64,000 bases of DNA from an uncultured Oscillospiraceae bacterium (GTDB lineage Bacteria; Bacillota; Clostridia; Oscillospirales; Ruminococcaceae): assembly GCA_902489475.1 (NCBI GenBank), contig CABUAH010000002.1:5940-69939 (forward strand). The letters are read 5' to 3'. Shown here piece after piece: positions 26,508 through 34,434 of the stretch (the first letter of the stretch is position 1; every line of letters starts with the position of its first letter). The translations under genes and the position numbers were made by a program. The notes below the pieces were generated by a model. That model was given only the letters and a program-made list of their open reading frames with translations, ran no database searches and had not been told where the DNA came from.

Positions 26508-27259
26508 TAAATTAAAACCTCCCTGATTACGGTTGCCTTCTTGTATCTGTCGTCGTCACACCTGTCAGTAATAATACAAGAAGTTTCTACAGCGGCGAAT
26601 GTTACGGGATGGACCTTGCCGAATTTTGAGCTATCTGCCAAAATATATCTCATATAGCTTCTGTTTATAGCCTGACGCTTAATGAGCGCTTCCTCCATGT
26701 CAGGTGTTGAATAACCCTCTTTAAGCGACACTCCGTTAGTCCCCATAAAGCACTTGGAAAAATTATATTTCTCCATGCTCAGCACTCCTTCAGCTCCGAC
26801 TATCGCTTCTGTTGCAAGCTTTAATTGACCTGCGACAACATATGCCTTCAATCCCTTTTGAACAAGCTTTCTGGCATGAACTATTCCGTTTGTGACAAAC
26901 GTAGCTCTTGAATTAGGTGAAATATAATCGATTAAAGACTCGGTAGTTGTTCCCGCATCAATAAAGACAAAATCATCATTTTTTATAAGCGATGCTGCAT
27001 ATTCGCCGATTGCCTTTTTTTCTTCAACATGCATTTTGCTTCTGGTAATAACATCGTCTTCTAATATATTGAATGCCGATTCAATTGCCAACGCTCCGCC
27101 GTGTACTTTTTTTAGTTTTCCCATTTCCTCAAGACTTATAAGGTCACGCCTTATAGTTGATTCGCTTGTTGCAAGCATTTGCGTAAGCTCGATAACCGTT
27201 ACAGGACTTTTGGTTTTAAGTATTTCCAATATTTTTCCGTATCTCTCCTGTGCCAGCAT
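26507..27259 (-). CDS. fruR: DeoR-family regulator of the fructose operon
   Basis: 250 residues. An N-terminal winged helix (MLAQERYGKILEILK, SESTIRRDLISLEEMGKLKKVHGGA) is followed by the sugar-phosphate-sensing domain with DAGTTTESLIDYI and FMGTNGVSLKEGYSTPDMEEA. DeoR proteins of this position repress the fru genes until fructose 1-phosphate or a related ester binds. It is the first gene of the operon. Two 11-bp direct repeats in the promoter are candidate operators. Confidence 0.93.
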   Translation of the reverse strand: MLAQERYGKILEILKTKSPVTVIELTQMLATSESTIRRDLISLEEMGKLKKVHGGALAIESAFNILEDDVITRSKMHVEEKKAIGEYAASLIKNDDFVFIDAGTTTESLIDYISPNSRATFVTNGIVHARKLVQKGLKAYVVAGQLKLATEAIVGAEGVLSMEKYNFSKCFMGTNGVSLKEGYSTPDMEEALIKRQAINRSYMRYILADSSKFGKVHPVTFAAVETSCIITDRCDDDRYKKATVIREVLI

Positions 27260-27298
27260 TTAACCACTCCTTACTTTAATATTTTTGTTTTCAAGTAT

Positions 27299-27352
27299 AT
27301 TCTATCATCCATTTCAGTCAAAGTCAAGCATTTTACGCCTTTTTCAGTCAAA
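27299..27352 (-). promoter_or_regulatory. fru operon promoter with two 11-bp direct repeats
   Basis: On the minus strand TTGACT (27327-27322), 17-bp spacer and TAGAAT (27304-27299). TTTGACTGAAA occurs twice, at 27322-27312 (across the -35 edge and spacer) and 27352-27342, exactly 30 bp apart, a likely FruR site pair. Farther upstream, TTTGCACA (27371) and TGTGCAAA (27397) form an inverted repeat of unknown use. Confidence 0.6.
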
Positions 27353-27478
27353 TATAATCAATTTTGTCCATTTGCACAATCAATAGCGCTCACGTTTGTG
27401 CAAAAATGATAAAAACAAGTCAATACAAATCAAACAATGTCCTGATTCGTATTAATAGTGTAAAAGAATAAAAACGTC

Positions 27479-27507
27479 TTGAAAAAATCAATGCCATATG
27501 ATAGAAT
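27479..27507 (+). promoter_or_regulatory. Promoter of the nuclease-like gene
   Basis: TTGAAA (27479-27484), 17-bp spacer, TAGAAT (27502-27507). Confidence 0.6.
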
Positions 27508-27664
27508 AATAGATGACGTTTTAGGATAGATTTAAATAGCTGTTAAACGGTCTTAACAACAAAGGAAAGGATTTCTGTAAACTGTTATATGAAAACCCAC
27601 AACCCGTATGGACCTCTGTTTTGGACTAACCAAAAGACCAAAAGTAATTCAGAAAACAGAAAAT

Positions 27665-28399
27665 ATGGATAGAAAGCGATTTTTAGAAGCCTGCGCTCAT
27701 ATAGCTCAAAAGGAACGCAGACGAGATATAATAGGAACTTTAAGCGAAAAAAGCATTCATGCCGTTTTAAAAGAATATTATGAACCGAAAGAATTCAATC
27801 AGGAAATTAAATTAGGAAGCTTTTATGCCGATATTGTCGGAGAAAACGGAATTATTGAAATTCAAACGCATCAGCTTTTTAAGCTTCAAAAAAAACTTGA
27901 TATATTCTTAGAATACTCACCTGTTACTGTTGTTCATCCGATTATATCTGAAACAGTAATAGTTTATACAGATGAAAAAGGAAATAAAATAAGGAAGCGA
28001 AAGTCGCCGTTAAAGGCAACTGTTTATGACGCACTTTTTGAACTCTACAGCATAAAATACACACTTGACAACCCAAATATGCGTGTTATTATACCTTTAT
28101 TAAGAGCTGAAGATCATAGGTACCAAAAGATTACAAAACACGGCAATGTGAAATATCTAAAAGGTGATAAAATACCCTTTGATATTGAGGAAGAATTGGT
28201 TTTATCATGTCCTGATGATTACAGAGCTTTTCTTCCGGACGGGTTAAAAGATGAATTTTGCTCAGACGATTTCTCTAAAGCTGCAAAAATCAACATATCC
28301 TGCGCCAGAATTTGCCTTAATATTCTTTGCTATCTTAAAATAGTAGAAAAGCAAGGCAAGAAGGGAAATAAAATAATTTACCGAATCGCCGATATTTGA
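27665..28399 (+). CDS. Unknown protein, possible PD-(D/E)XK nuclease plus winged helix
   Basis: I do not recognise the family. From the ATG at 27665 it has 244 residues; in-frame ATG 27608 would add 19, and neither start has a good RBS. The N-terminal part has a helix with SEKSIHAVLKEYY, then QEIKLGSFYADIVGENGIIEIQT. The spacing Glu-x27-Asp-x8-Glu-x-Gln is like the E..D..ExK/ExQ core of PD-(D/E)XK nucleases. The last ~50 residues (KAAKINISCARICLNILCYL, then a beta-wing KGNKIIYRI) look like a winged helix. It has its own promoter and is followed by the unrelated dacA. DNA or RNA processing is a guess. Confidence 0.6.
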   Translation: MDRKRFLEACAHIAQKERRRDIIGTLSEKSIHAVLKEYYEPKEFNQEIKLGSFYADIVGENGIIEIQTHQLFKLQKKLDIFLEYSPVTVVHPIISETVIVYTDEKGNKIRKRKSPLKATVYDALFELYSIKYTLDNPNMRVIIPLLRAEDHRYQKITKHGNVKYLKGDKIPFDIEEELVLSCPDDYRAFLPDGLKDEFCSDDFSKAAKINISCARICLNILCYLKIVEKQGKKGNKIIYRIADI

Positions 28400-28455
28400 C
28401 TGATTTGCAGTTTTCAAACATAAACATAAAACAATAATTATACTTAGGAGATAAC

Positions 28456-29832
28456 ATGAAAAAACTAAATTTTATAACATTATTCGTTTTTATTGCGGTA
28501 TTTGCCGCTCCGTTTTTTTCAATAGATGCCGGAGCGTATAATTTTGAACCGAAGGGAGTTACTCTTCACAGTGAAGCGGCTTATCTTGAAAACATTGAAA
28601 CGGGAGAAGTTATTTTCAGTAAAAAAGCTGATGAAAAAAGAGTGCCTGCTTCTTTGACAAAAATAATGACCTGCGTCGTTGTTTTGGACAGCTTTAAAGA
28701 AAATATCGAGGATCTCAAAACAACCAAAATTTCTGCGGGAGAAGATGCATTTTCCGAGCTTTACAACACGGGATACTCCAACGCCGGAATAGAACCCGGA
28801 GAGAAGCTTTCATATTATGATTTGCTGTGTGCTTTGATGATTCCGTCTGCCTGTGAGGCAGCAAACATTCTTGCCATTAATGTCGCCGGAAGCATCGATA
28901 AATTTGTTGTTATTATGAATGACAAAGCAAAAGAGCTAGGTATGTCAAGCACAATTTTTTATAACGCTCACGGTCTTGACTTAGAAGGTCAGGAGTCGAA
29001 TCTCACCACCTGTACAGATCTTGCAAAGCTTTGCAGATACGCTATTAACAACTATCCTATCTTCACTGAAATAACCTCAAAGCAAAGCTACACAATGGAA
29101 AACAAAACATATATTGAATCGACAAACAAGCTTTTAGATGCAAACAGCGATTATTATTACGGTTATGTTGACGGAATAAAAACCGGATTCCTAGACTCAG
29201 CAGGAAGATGTCTTGCAAGCGTTGCCGAGAAAAACGGATACCAATATCTTTGCATAACTATGGGTGCTCCGGGTTACGATGACGACGGAAATGAAACTTT
29301 TTACAACTGCGCCGACCACAAGGCTCTTTATATGTGGGCATACGATAATCTTTCATATCAGACTTTCATTAAGAAAAACGAAGAAGTAACCGACACAAAG
29401 GTTGCTTATGCGGACGGTGATGGATATGTTAACCTAAAGCCTGAGGATGAGGTTTCAGCAATTTGGCGCAACGATATACCAATTGATGATCTTGATAAGA
29501 AAATCACCATAAAAGATAATATCATTGCTCCTATCTATTCGGGAGATTCCCTCGGAACAGTTGAATTTTATTACGACGGACAGCTTATTGTTAAGAGTGA
29601 TCTTGTTGCAACCGATGACGTAAGCAAGGCTACCATGAAATCAGAAGCTACCGTTGCGGCAAACTTTTTCTCCTCAACACAATTTAAAATTGCCGTTATT
29701 ATTATCGCCGTTATCATTTTGGTTTATACTGTCGTATTCTTCATATATGTTCATAATAGAAGCAAACGAAAAGTTTCAGCCATAAAAGAAAAATACAGAG
29801 CTTTAGAAGACATTGACGAGGATGATGAATAA
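28456..29832 (+). CDS. Serine-type D-Ala-D-Ala carboxypeptidase (S11, DacA/DacF type)
   Basis: 458 residues. A signal peptide (to about Ala27) precedes the PBP5-like domain with S66-x-x-K69 in SLTKIM, the second motif in SACEAAN (SxN-like, Ser-Ala-Cys) and KTG in GIKTGFL. A C-terminal beta domain is followed by one membrane helix (VIIIAVIILVYTVVFFIYV) and a basic-acidic tail, so the enzyme is anchored outside the cell. It trims the terminal D-Ala of peptidoglycan stem peptides. RBS TTAGGAG is well placed. Confidence 0.93.
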   Translation: MKKLNFITLFVFIAVFAAPFFSIDAGAYNFEPKGVTLHSEAAYLENIETGEVIFSKKADEKRVPASLTKIMTCVVVLDSFKENIEDLKTTKISAGEDAFSELYNTGYSNAGIEPGEKLSYYDLLCALMIPSACEAANILAINVAGSIDKFVVIMNDKAKELGMSSTIFYNAHGLDLEGQESNLTTCTDLAKLCRYAINNYPIFTEITSKQSYTMENKTYIESTNKLLDANSDYYYGYVDGIKTGFLDSAGRCLASVAEKNGYQYLCITMGAPGYDDDGNETFYNCADHKALYMWAYDNLSYQTFIKKNEEVTDTKVAYADGDGYVNLKPEDEVSAIWRNDIPIDDLDKKITIKDNIIAPIYSGDSLGTVEFYYDGQLIVKSDLVATDDVSKATMKSEATVAANFFSSTQFKIAVIIIAVIILVYTVVFFIYVHNRSKRKVSAIKEKYRALEDIDEDDE

Positions 29833-29850
29833 AATATAAAACGCACATGT

Positions 29851-29872
29851 CCCAAGCAGTTATATGCTTGGG
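29851..29872 (+). terminator. Hairpin after the carboxypeptidase gene
   Basis: CCCAAGCA/TGCTTGGG stem, extended by CATG on both sides; no clear U-run. A near-identical stem sits at 30105-30134. Confidence 0.5.
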
Positions 29873-29890
29873 GCATGAGCGTGTAAAAAA

Positions 29891-30085
29891 CCTTGTTGTA
29901 AATCAAAAGAGGGGACGCTTTCATTTGCAAAGCGTCCCCTCTTTTTAGGCAGTTCACCGGACTGTTTTAAAATTCACCCCTTGAAAAGCGCCCTGCAAAA
30001 AGGGATTTCACCGTATGCGGACGTTGACCAAGGCTCTGCCTTTGGACTGCCAAGCTTTCCCAGAAGCTTGATCAAAACTTTTGTT
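29891..30085 (+). repeat. Modular multi-hairpin intergenic repeat, copy 2
   Basis: Inverted counterpart of 21351-21548. It begins with GTTGTAAATCAAAAGAGGGG and a GAGGGGACGCTTT/AAAGCGTCCCCTC stem, then the AGTTCACCGGACTGT module, CACCCCTTGAAAAGCG, GACCAAGGCTCTGCCTTTGG and AAGCTT arms. It lies between two convergent genes, where it can act as a bidirectional terminator. Confidence 0.75.
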
Positions 30086-30104
30086 TGTGCATTTAAACAG
30101 ACTA

Positions 30105-30134
30105 AAGCCCCAAGCATTAAAGTGCTTGGGGCTT
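30105..30134 (-). terminator. Terminator of the gat/prsA operon
   Basis: AAGCCCCAAGCA/TGCTTGGGGCTT, a perfect 12-bp stem, 14 bp beyond the stop of the PrsA-like gene. Confidence 0.7.
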
Positions 30135-30147
30135 AAATTTTTGCCTA

Positions 30148-31383
30148 TTAAGTTAAATCTCCATACTCAAGATTTTTTAATACGTCCTTCTCTTCAACTT
30201 TTAGTGTTTCCATAAAGTCCTGAAGAGTTTTATATTCTTTTTCAGACTGATACTCCTCTTTAAAAGAGGTTGTATCATCAGTATCCGATTTGAGGTTTTC
30301 TTTAATATAGTCCATATCTATCTCAACTCTCTTTAAAATCTGATAGCCATAGACAAACTCAAACGGATCGCTTACCTCTCCGACTTCTAAATCCGTCAAT
30401 GTTTTTACAAAGTCCTCACCGTATAACGAATAAAAATCACCGATAACATATCCCTTTGAATAGGTTGTCATTCCTCCGTCAAATCCGTACTTGCTTAAAA
30501 GCGTTTCAAAATCCTCTCCGCTATTAGCTTTGTCCGTAATATCTTCAGCATGAGCAGCCGCCTTTTTCTTTTGCTCTGTCTTTTCATCATCCGACAGCGC
30601 AGTATAAGCGTAAATCAAAGGGCTCATTTTCTTGTCATTTGAAAGAGAGCTGAAATCACTTATGCCCATCTGTGAGAGATAATCATCGCTCGGTGTAAGA
30701 TCATATCCATAGGGAATAAGAATCGTTCTTACCTGATACATATCATCATTTTCACAGATCTTTACGAACTCATCGTCGCTGACATCAAAAGTCTTTCTCA
30801 CCTTGTCCGCAATCTTGGATTGCTTTATAAGCTTTAAGAGATAATCCTCCGTCAAATACCCGTTCTTAAGGTAATCCTCAAACCCATCGCCCTGTTCTTT
30901 TTTAAGTCCTGAGATTTCCTCCTCACATTCCTTAACTTCATCTGCTGTAAGCTCAATATTATTATCCTTTGCATACTGAATATAAGCATATGTGCCTTTC
31001 ATAAACTGAACAAGACCATTTTTAAAAGCAGCGAAGTTTTCGCTTTTTTCCTCGTCGGAAAGCCCAGCCATATCCTCCTCGGTAACATGATATCCGGATC
31101 CGTATTCAGACATAAAATAATAGTAATTATATCTAAATTCATCAAAGCCTATATCGTTGCCTTGAACTGTCATCATGACAAGGTTTTGCGTGTCCTGCTT
31201 CTTTCCGTCAATCGTAAGGCTTGGAACGGGTGCTTCCTTAGCCTCTGTACTGCTTTGCTCAGAGCTTTGCGAACTGTTTGAAGATGAAGCTTCCTTGGAG
31301 GAATCTTCCTTTTTTGAACAAGCGCAAAGTGCTGACGCTGAAAGCATCACCGACAAACATAGCGCAAGTATTCTCTTTACCAT
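30148..31383 (-). CDS. PpiC-type peptidyl-prolyl isomerase lipoprotein (PrsA/SurA-like)
   Basis: 411 residues. The signal peptide ends in the lipobox LCAC (Cys21), followed by a Ser/Glu-rich linker. A SurA_N-like helical region (about 65-190) leads to a rotamase domain (about 215-365) with VRTILIPYG, LLSKYGFDGGMTTYSKGYV and VGEVSDPFEFVYGYQILKR. Such lipoproteins help fold exported proteins at the outer face of the membrane. It starts 18 bp after the GatB-AspRS gene, so it may be read from the gat promoter. Confidence 0.85.
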   Translation of the reverse strand: MVKRILALCLSVMLSASALCACSKKEDSSKEASSSNSSQSSEQSSTEAKEAPVPSLTIDGKKQDTQNLVMMTVQGNDIGFDEFRYNYYYFMSEYGSGYHVTEEDMAGLSDEEKSENFAAFKNGLVQFMKGTYAYIQYAKDNNIELTADEVKECEEEISGLKKEQGDGFEDYLKNGYLTEDYLLKLIKQSKIADKVRKTFDVSDDEFVKICENDDMYQVRTILIPYGYDLTPSDDYLSQMGISDFSSLSNDKKMSPLIYAYTALSDDEKTEQKKKAAAHAEDITDKANSGEDFETLLSKYGFDGGMTTYSKGYVIGDFYSLYGEDFVKTLTDLEVGEVSDPFEFVYGYQILKRVEIDMDYIKENLKSDTDDTTSFKEEYQSEKEYKTLQDFMETLKVEEKDVLKNLEYGDLT

Positions 31384-31401
31384 TTTTTATCCTTTCTTTT
31401 C

Positions 31402-34272
31402 TTACGGAAGAAGTCTGTTTAAATCTCTTGGGAACATAGATGTCGAACGTATATTTGAAAGCTTTAAAAGCTTCATCAAAAGACGTTCAAGTCCGATACC
31501 AAGTCCTCCGTGAGGCGGAAGTCCATACTTGTGCGCCTCAAGATAGCTTGCAAAATCAGCAGGATCAAGTCCTTGACGTTTAAGCTTTGCAATCTGTTCA
31601 TCATAATCGTGAATTCGCTGACCGCCCGATGTTATCTCAAGTCCTCTGAACAATAGGTCGAATTTATATGCATCCCTTGGATCCTCTCTGCTGTCCATTG
31701 CATAAAACGGAGGCTTTGAGCTTGGGAAGTGAGTTATAAAGATAAAGTCAGAATCAAACTTTTCCTTTGCATATTCTCCGAGCTTAACCTCATCCTCAGG
31801 ATCAAGATCAAACTTCGTATTTACCTGCTTTCCTCTCAAAAGAGTCAAAGCGTCTTTAAACTTAATTGTAGGAACATCCTTTATATCAGGAACATCTGCA
31901 TCCAAAAGCTTAAGCTCATACTCGTAATTTTTCTTAAGGTATTCCATAATATGACGAAGCATTGCAATTTCCATGTTCATTACATCGTACATACTATCGA
32001 TATATCCCATTTCAAAATCTAGTCCTATATACTCATTTATGTGACGGCTCGTAGCATGCTTTTCCGCACGGTATACAGGAGCAATCTCATAAACCCTGTC
32101 AAAAAATGCAACTGCCGTCTGTTTATAAAACTGCGGCGATTGGTTTAAAAATGCAGGCTTTTGGAAATAATCAATTTTAAATATGTTTGCTCCGCCCTCT
32201 GCTCCTTGTGCAACGATTTTAGGGGTGTGTATCTCAGTAAATCCGTTTGCACGCATAAACTCGTGCATTCCGTGAACAAGTCCCTCCTGGAGCTTAAATA
32301 TAGCTCTCTCATATGGGTTTCTCAAGGATACGCTTCTGTTATCGAGATTTACTTCAATAGAACAATCGAGTTTTTTCTGCGATATTTTCAGAGGATACTC
32401 TTCTTTCGGAGCTGAAATAAGGCTTATGCCGCTTAAAACAATTTCAACGCCGATAGGATCTTTCGGATTTTCGTTTACCTTTCCGAAAACAGATACAAAA
32501 TGTCCTTCACGAAGTCCCTCTATTGAATCCTTGCATTCATCTGAATACACCGCCTGAACAATATATTCCCCGGTCCTTAAATAAATAAACGAAACCTTGC
32601 CCATGTTTCTTATTTTATGAACGCAAGCATTTAAAGTGATATTTTCTCCTATATGCTCCGAAGCATCCGAAAGCTCAAACTCACGAAGCACATTTTTTCC
32701 GCCTACAAGTGAGAAAAATTCATCACTCTTTTCAGGTCTGTACAATTTATCGTTTTTATATTTTGTCAAAGCGTCTGTATTCTTCTCGGCTTCATTATTT
32801 GACTCCTTTGAAGCTTCCTCCTGTTCCGGCTTGAAGGAAGCAAGCTTGCTTTCAAGATGCTCCTTTATTACCTTAGGAGTTGCCGCTCCCTTAAGAGCCT
32901 TTGTACATTGCCCCATAAGGAATCCAAAAACCTTTTTTTCGCCGCTTGCATACTGCAAAGCCTGAGACTTGTTGGCATCAAGCACTGCGTCAATCTCAGC
33001 GTTTACTTTGTCAAGGTCAACCGTGATAATATATCCGGCTTCATTAGCTATGCTTTCAGGATCCCCGCCATGCTCAGCCATTGTTCTGAATACTGACTTA
33101 GCATCATTCTTTGAAATTTTATCTTCGTCGGCAAGCTTTACAAGTCTTGCAAACTCACTTGATGTAAACTTCATATTGTCTATATCTATTTCACCCAAAT
33201 TTACACGACGCATAAACTCAGTCAAAATAAATGCTGAAACAGACTTAGGACTATTATAAGTCTTTAAAGCCTCGTCAAAGAAATCAGAAATCGCCTTTGT
33301 GTTTATAATTATCTGTGCATCAACAGCTGAAAGGCCGTAAGAATCAGTATATCTCTTAAAACGCTCGTTCGGCATTTCAGGAAGCTTCGCCTTTATTTCG
33401 GCAAGCTGTTCATCAGTAAGATTTACCTGCAAAATATCCGGCTCCGGGAAATAACGGTAGTCATGAGCATTTTCCTTTGTACGCATTGATTTTGTTGTAT
33501 CTCGGTTAGCGTCATATCTCCTTGTTTCCTGAATAACCTTTTTACCTGCCTCTAAAAGAAGAGCCTGTCTGCGCTCCTCATATTCTATTGCTCTTCCGAC
33601 CGACTTAATTGAGTTTAGGTTTTTGATTTCAGCACGAGTACCGAATTCCTTGTCCTCCGGCTTCATAATGGATATATTTACGTCGCATCTTAAAGAACCC
33701 TGCTCCATTTTACAGTCACATACTCCCGCATAACGCAAAAGCAAGGAAACCTGTTCTACAAAAGCCATAGCTTCTTCTGCAGAATTCATATCCGGCTCTG
33801 TAACGATTTCTATAAGAGGAATTCCGCAGCGGTTATAGTCCGCCAAAGATACTCCGTTGTAGTCGTCATGGACGAGCTTTCCTGCATCCTCCTCAACATG
33901 GATATGATTTATTCTCACATTTTTCTTCTTGCCGTTTACCTCGATCGGAACGCTTCCCGCTCCGACAAGCGGATAATAAAGCTGAGAAATCTGATATGCC
34001 TTTGGAAGGTCAGGATAAAAGTAATTTTTTCTGTCAAAAACAGAAAACTTATTGATGTCACAGTTGAGCGCATATCCTGCTTTTACCGCATATTCAATAG
34101 CAGTTTGGTTGATAACGGGAAGGGTTCCCGGCATTCCCGAACATACAGGACAGCATCTTGTATTTTGATCTCCGCCGAACTCTGCGTTACAGGTACAGAA
34201 AACCTTTGAATTTGTCAAAAGCTCTGCGTGTATCTCAAGACCGATGACGGTTATATATTTAGAATTTTTCAT
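31402..34272 (-). CDS. GatB amidotransferase subunit fused to archaeal-type aspartyl-tRNA synthetase
   Basis: A single 956-residue frame. Residues 1-480 are a complete GatB: GLEIHAEL, zinc cysteines at 26, 28, 41 and 44, YFYPDLPKAYQISQ, HVEEDAGKL, and the YqeY-like tail ending near KEHLESKL. Residues 481-520 form an acidic/Lys-rich linker. Residues 524-620 are an OB-fold anticodon-binding domain, and 635-956 a class II catalytic core with motif 1 (TEIHTPKI, 679-686), motif 2 (YEIAPVYRAE, 728-737) and motif 3 (GGLGIGLERLLM, 922-933). H552 (VHKIR) and P606 (PKDPIG) fall where discriminating archaeal AspRS, as I recall, have Trp and Lys; this predicts charging of both tRNA-Asp and tRNA-Asn. GatB then helps convert Asp-tRNA-Asn to Asn-tRNA-Asn. 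Length and motif order are intact, so a sequencing frameshift is unlikely. Confidence 0.93.
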   Translation of the reverse strand: MKNSKYITVIGLEIHAELLTNSKVFCTCNAEFGGDQNTRCCPVCSGMPGTLPVINQTAIEYAVKAGYALNCDINKFSVFDRKNYFYPDLPKAYQISQLYYPLVGAGSVPIEVNGKKKNVRINHIHVEEDAGKLVHDDYNGVSLADYNRCGIPLIEIVTEPDMNSAEEAMAFVEQVSLLLRYAGVCDCKMEQGSLRCDVNISIMKPEDKEFGTRAEIKNLNSIKSVGRAIEYEERRQALLLEAGKKVIQETRRYDANRDTTKSMRTKENAHDYRYFPEPDILQVNLTDEQLAEIKAKLPEMPNERFKRYTDSYGLSAVDAQIIINTKAISDFFDEALKTYNSPKSVSAFILTEFMRRVNLGEIDIDNMKFTSSEFARLVKLADEDKISKNDAKSVFRTMAEHGGDPESIANEAGYIITVDLDKVNAEIDAVLDANKSQALQYASGEKKVFGFLMGQCTKALKGAATPKVIKEHLESKLASFKPEQEEASKESNNEAEKNTDALTKYKNDKLYRPEKSDEFFSLVGGKNVLREFELSDASEHIGENITLNACVHKIRNMGKVSFIYLRTGEYIVQAVYSDECKDSIEGLREGHFVSVFGKVNENPKDPIGVEIVLSGISLISAPKEEYPLKISQKKLDCSIEVNLDNRSVSLRNPYERAIFKLQEGLVHGMHEFMRANGFTEIHTPKIVAQGAEGGANIFKIDYFQKPAFLNQSPQFYKQTAVAFFDRVYEIAPVYRAEKHATSRHINEYIGLDFEMGYIDSMYDVMNMEIAMLRHIMEYLKKNYEYELKLLDADVPDIKDVPTIKFKDALTLLRGKQVNTKFDLDPEDEVKLGEYAKEKFDSDFIFITHFPSSKPPFYAMDSREDPRDAYKFDLLFRGLEITSGGQRIHDYDEQIAKLKRQGLDPADFASYLEAHKYGLPPHGGLGIGLERLLMKLLKLSNIRSTSMFPRDLNRLLP

Positions 34273-34306
34273 ATTGTATCAAACCTTTCCAACTAAAGTT
34301 CAATAA

Positions 34307-34432
34307 GGGGCACCGCCCCGTCATTCAACAAGTGAACGAAGGGCGTTAGCCACTTAGGGTTTCAGTAGGGACCAAAAGCCCCTACTGAAAGACGTAGATG
34401 ACCGCCGCCTAAGAGGCGGGGCATCCGTTCAC
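34307..34432 (-). repeat. Structured cloverleaf-like element inside the gat operon
   Basis: It fills almost all of the 160-bp gap between gatA and gatB, unusual for this operon. Pairings: closing stem GTGAACG (34332-34338)/CGTTCAC (34426-34432); hairpin TTTCAGTAGGG (34360-34370)/CCCTACTGAAA (34380-34390), 11 bp perfect; hairpin CCGCCT (34405-34410)/AGGCGG (34414-34419); small GGC/GCC hairpin at 34342-34351; separate GGGGC/GCCCC hairpin at 34307-34319. It is GC-rich compared with its surroundings. It is not a tRNA (no T-loop, no anticodon arm). It may be an inserted repeat or an RNA processing site. Confidence 0.55.
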
Positions 34433-34434
34433 GG

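Noticed and set aside
31402..34272. GatB-AspRS fusion as a lost stop codon artefact
   Set aside because: Each half is full length with all motifs, and the linker is a real-looking charged segment in frame; a single base error would not create it, though raw reads should still be checked.
34332..34432. tRNA gene from the cloverleaf-like fold
   Set aside because: Arm lengths, missing T-loop GTTCRA and missing anticodon arm rule it out.
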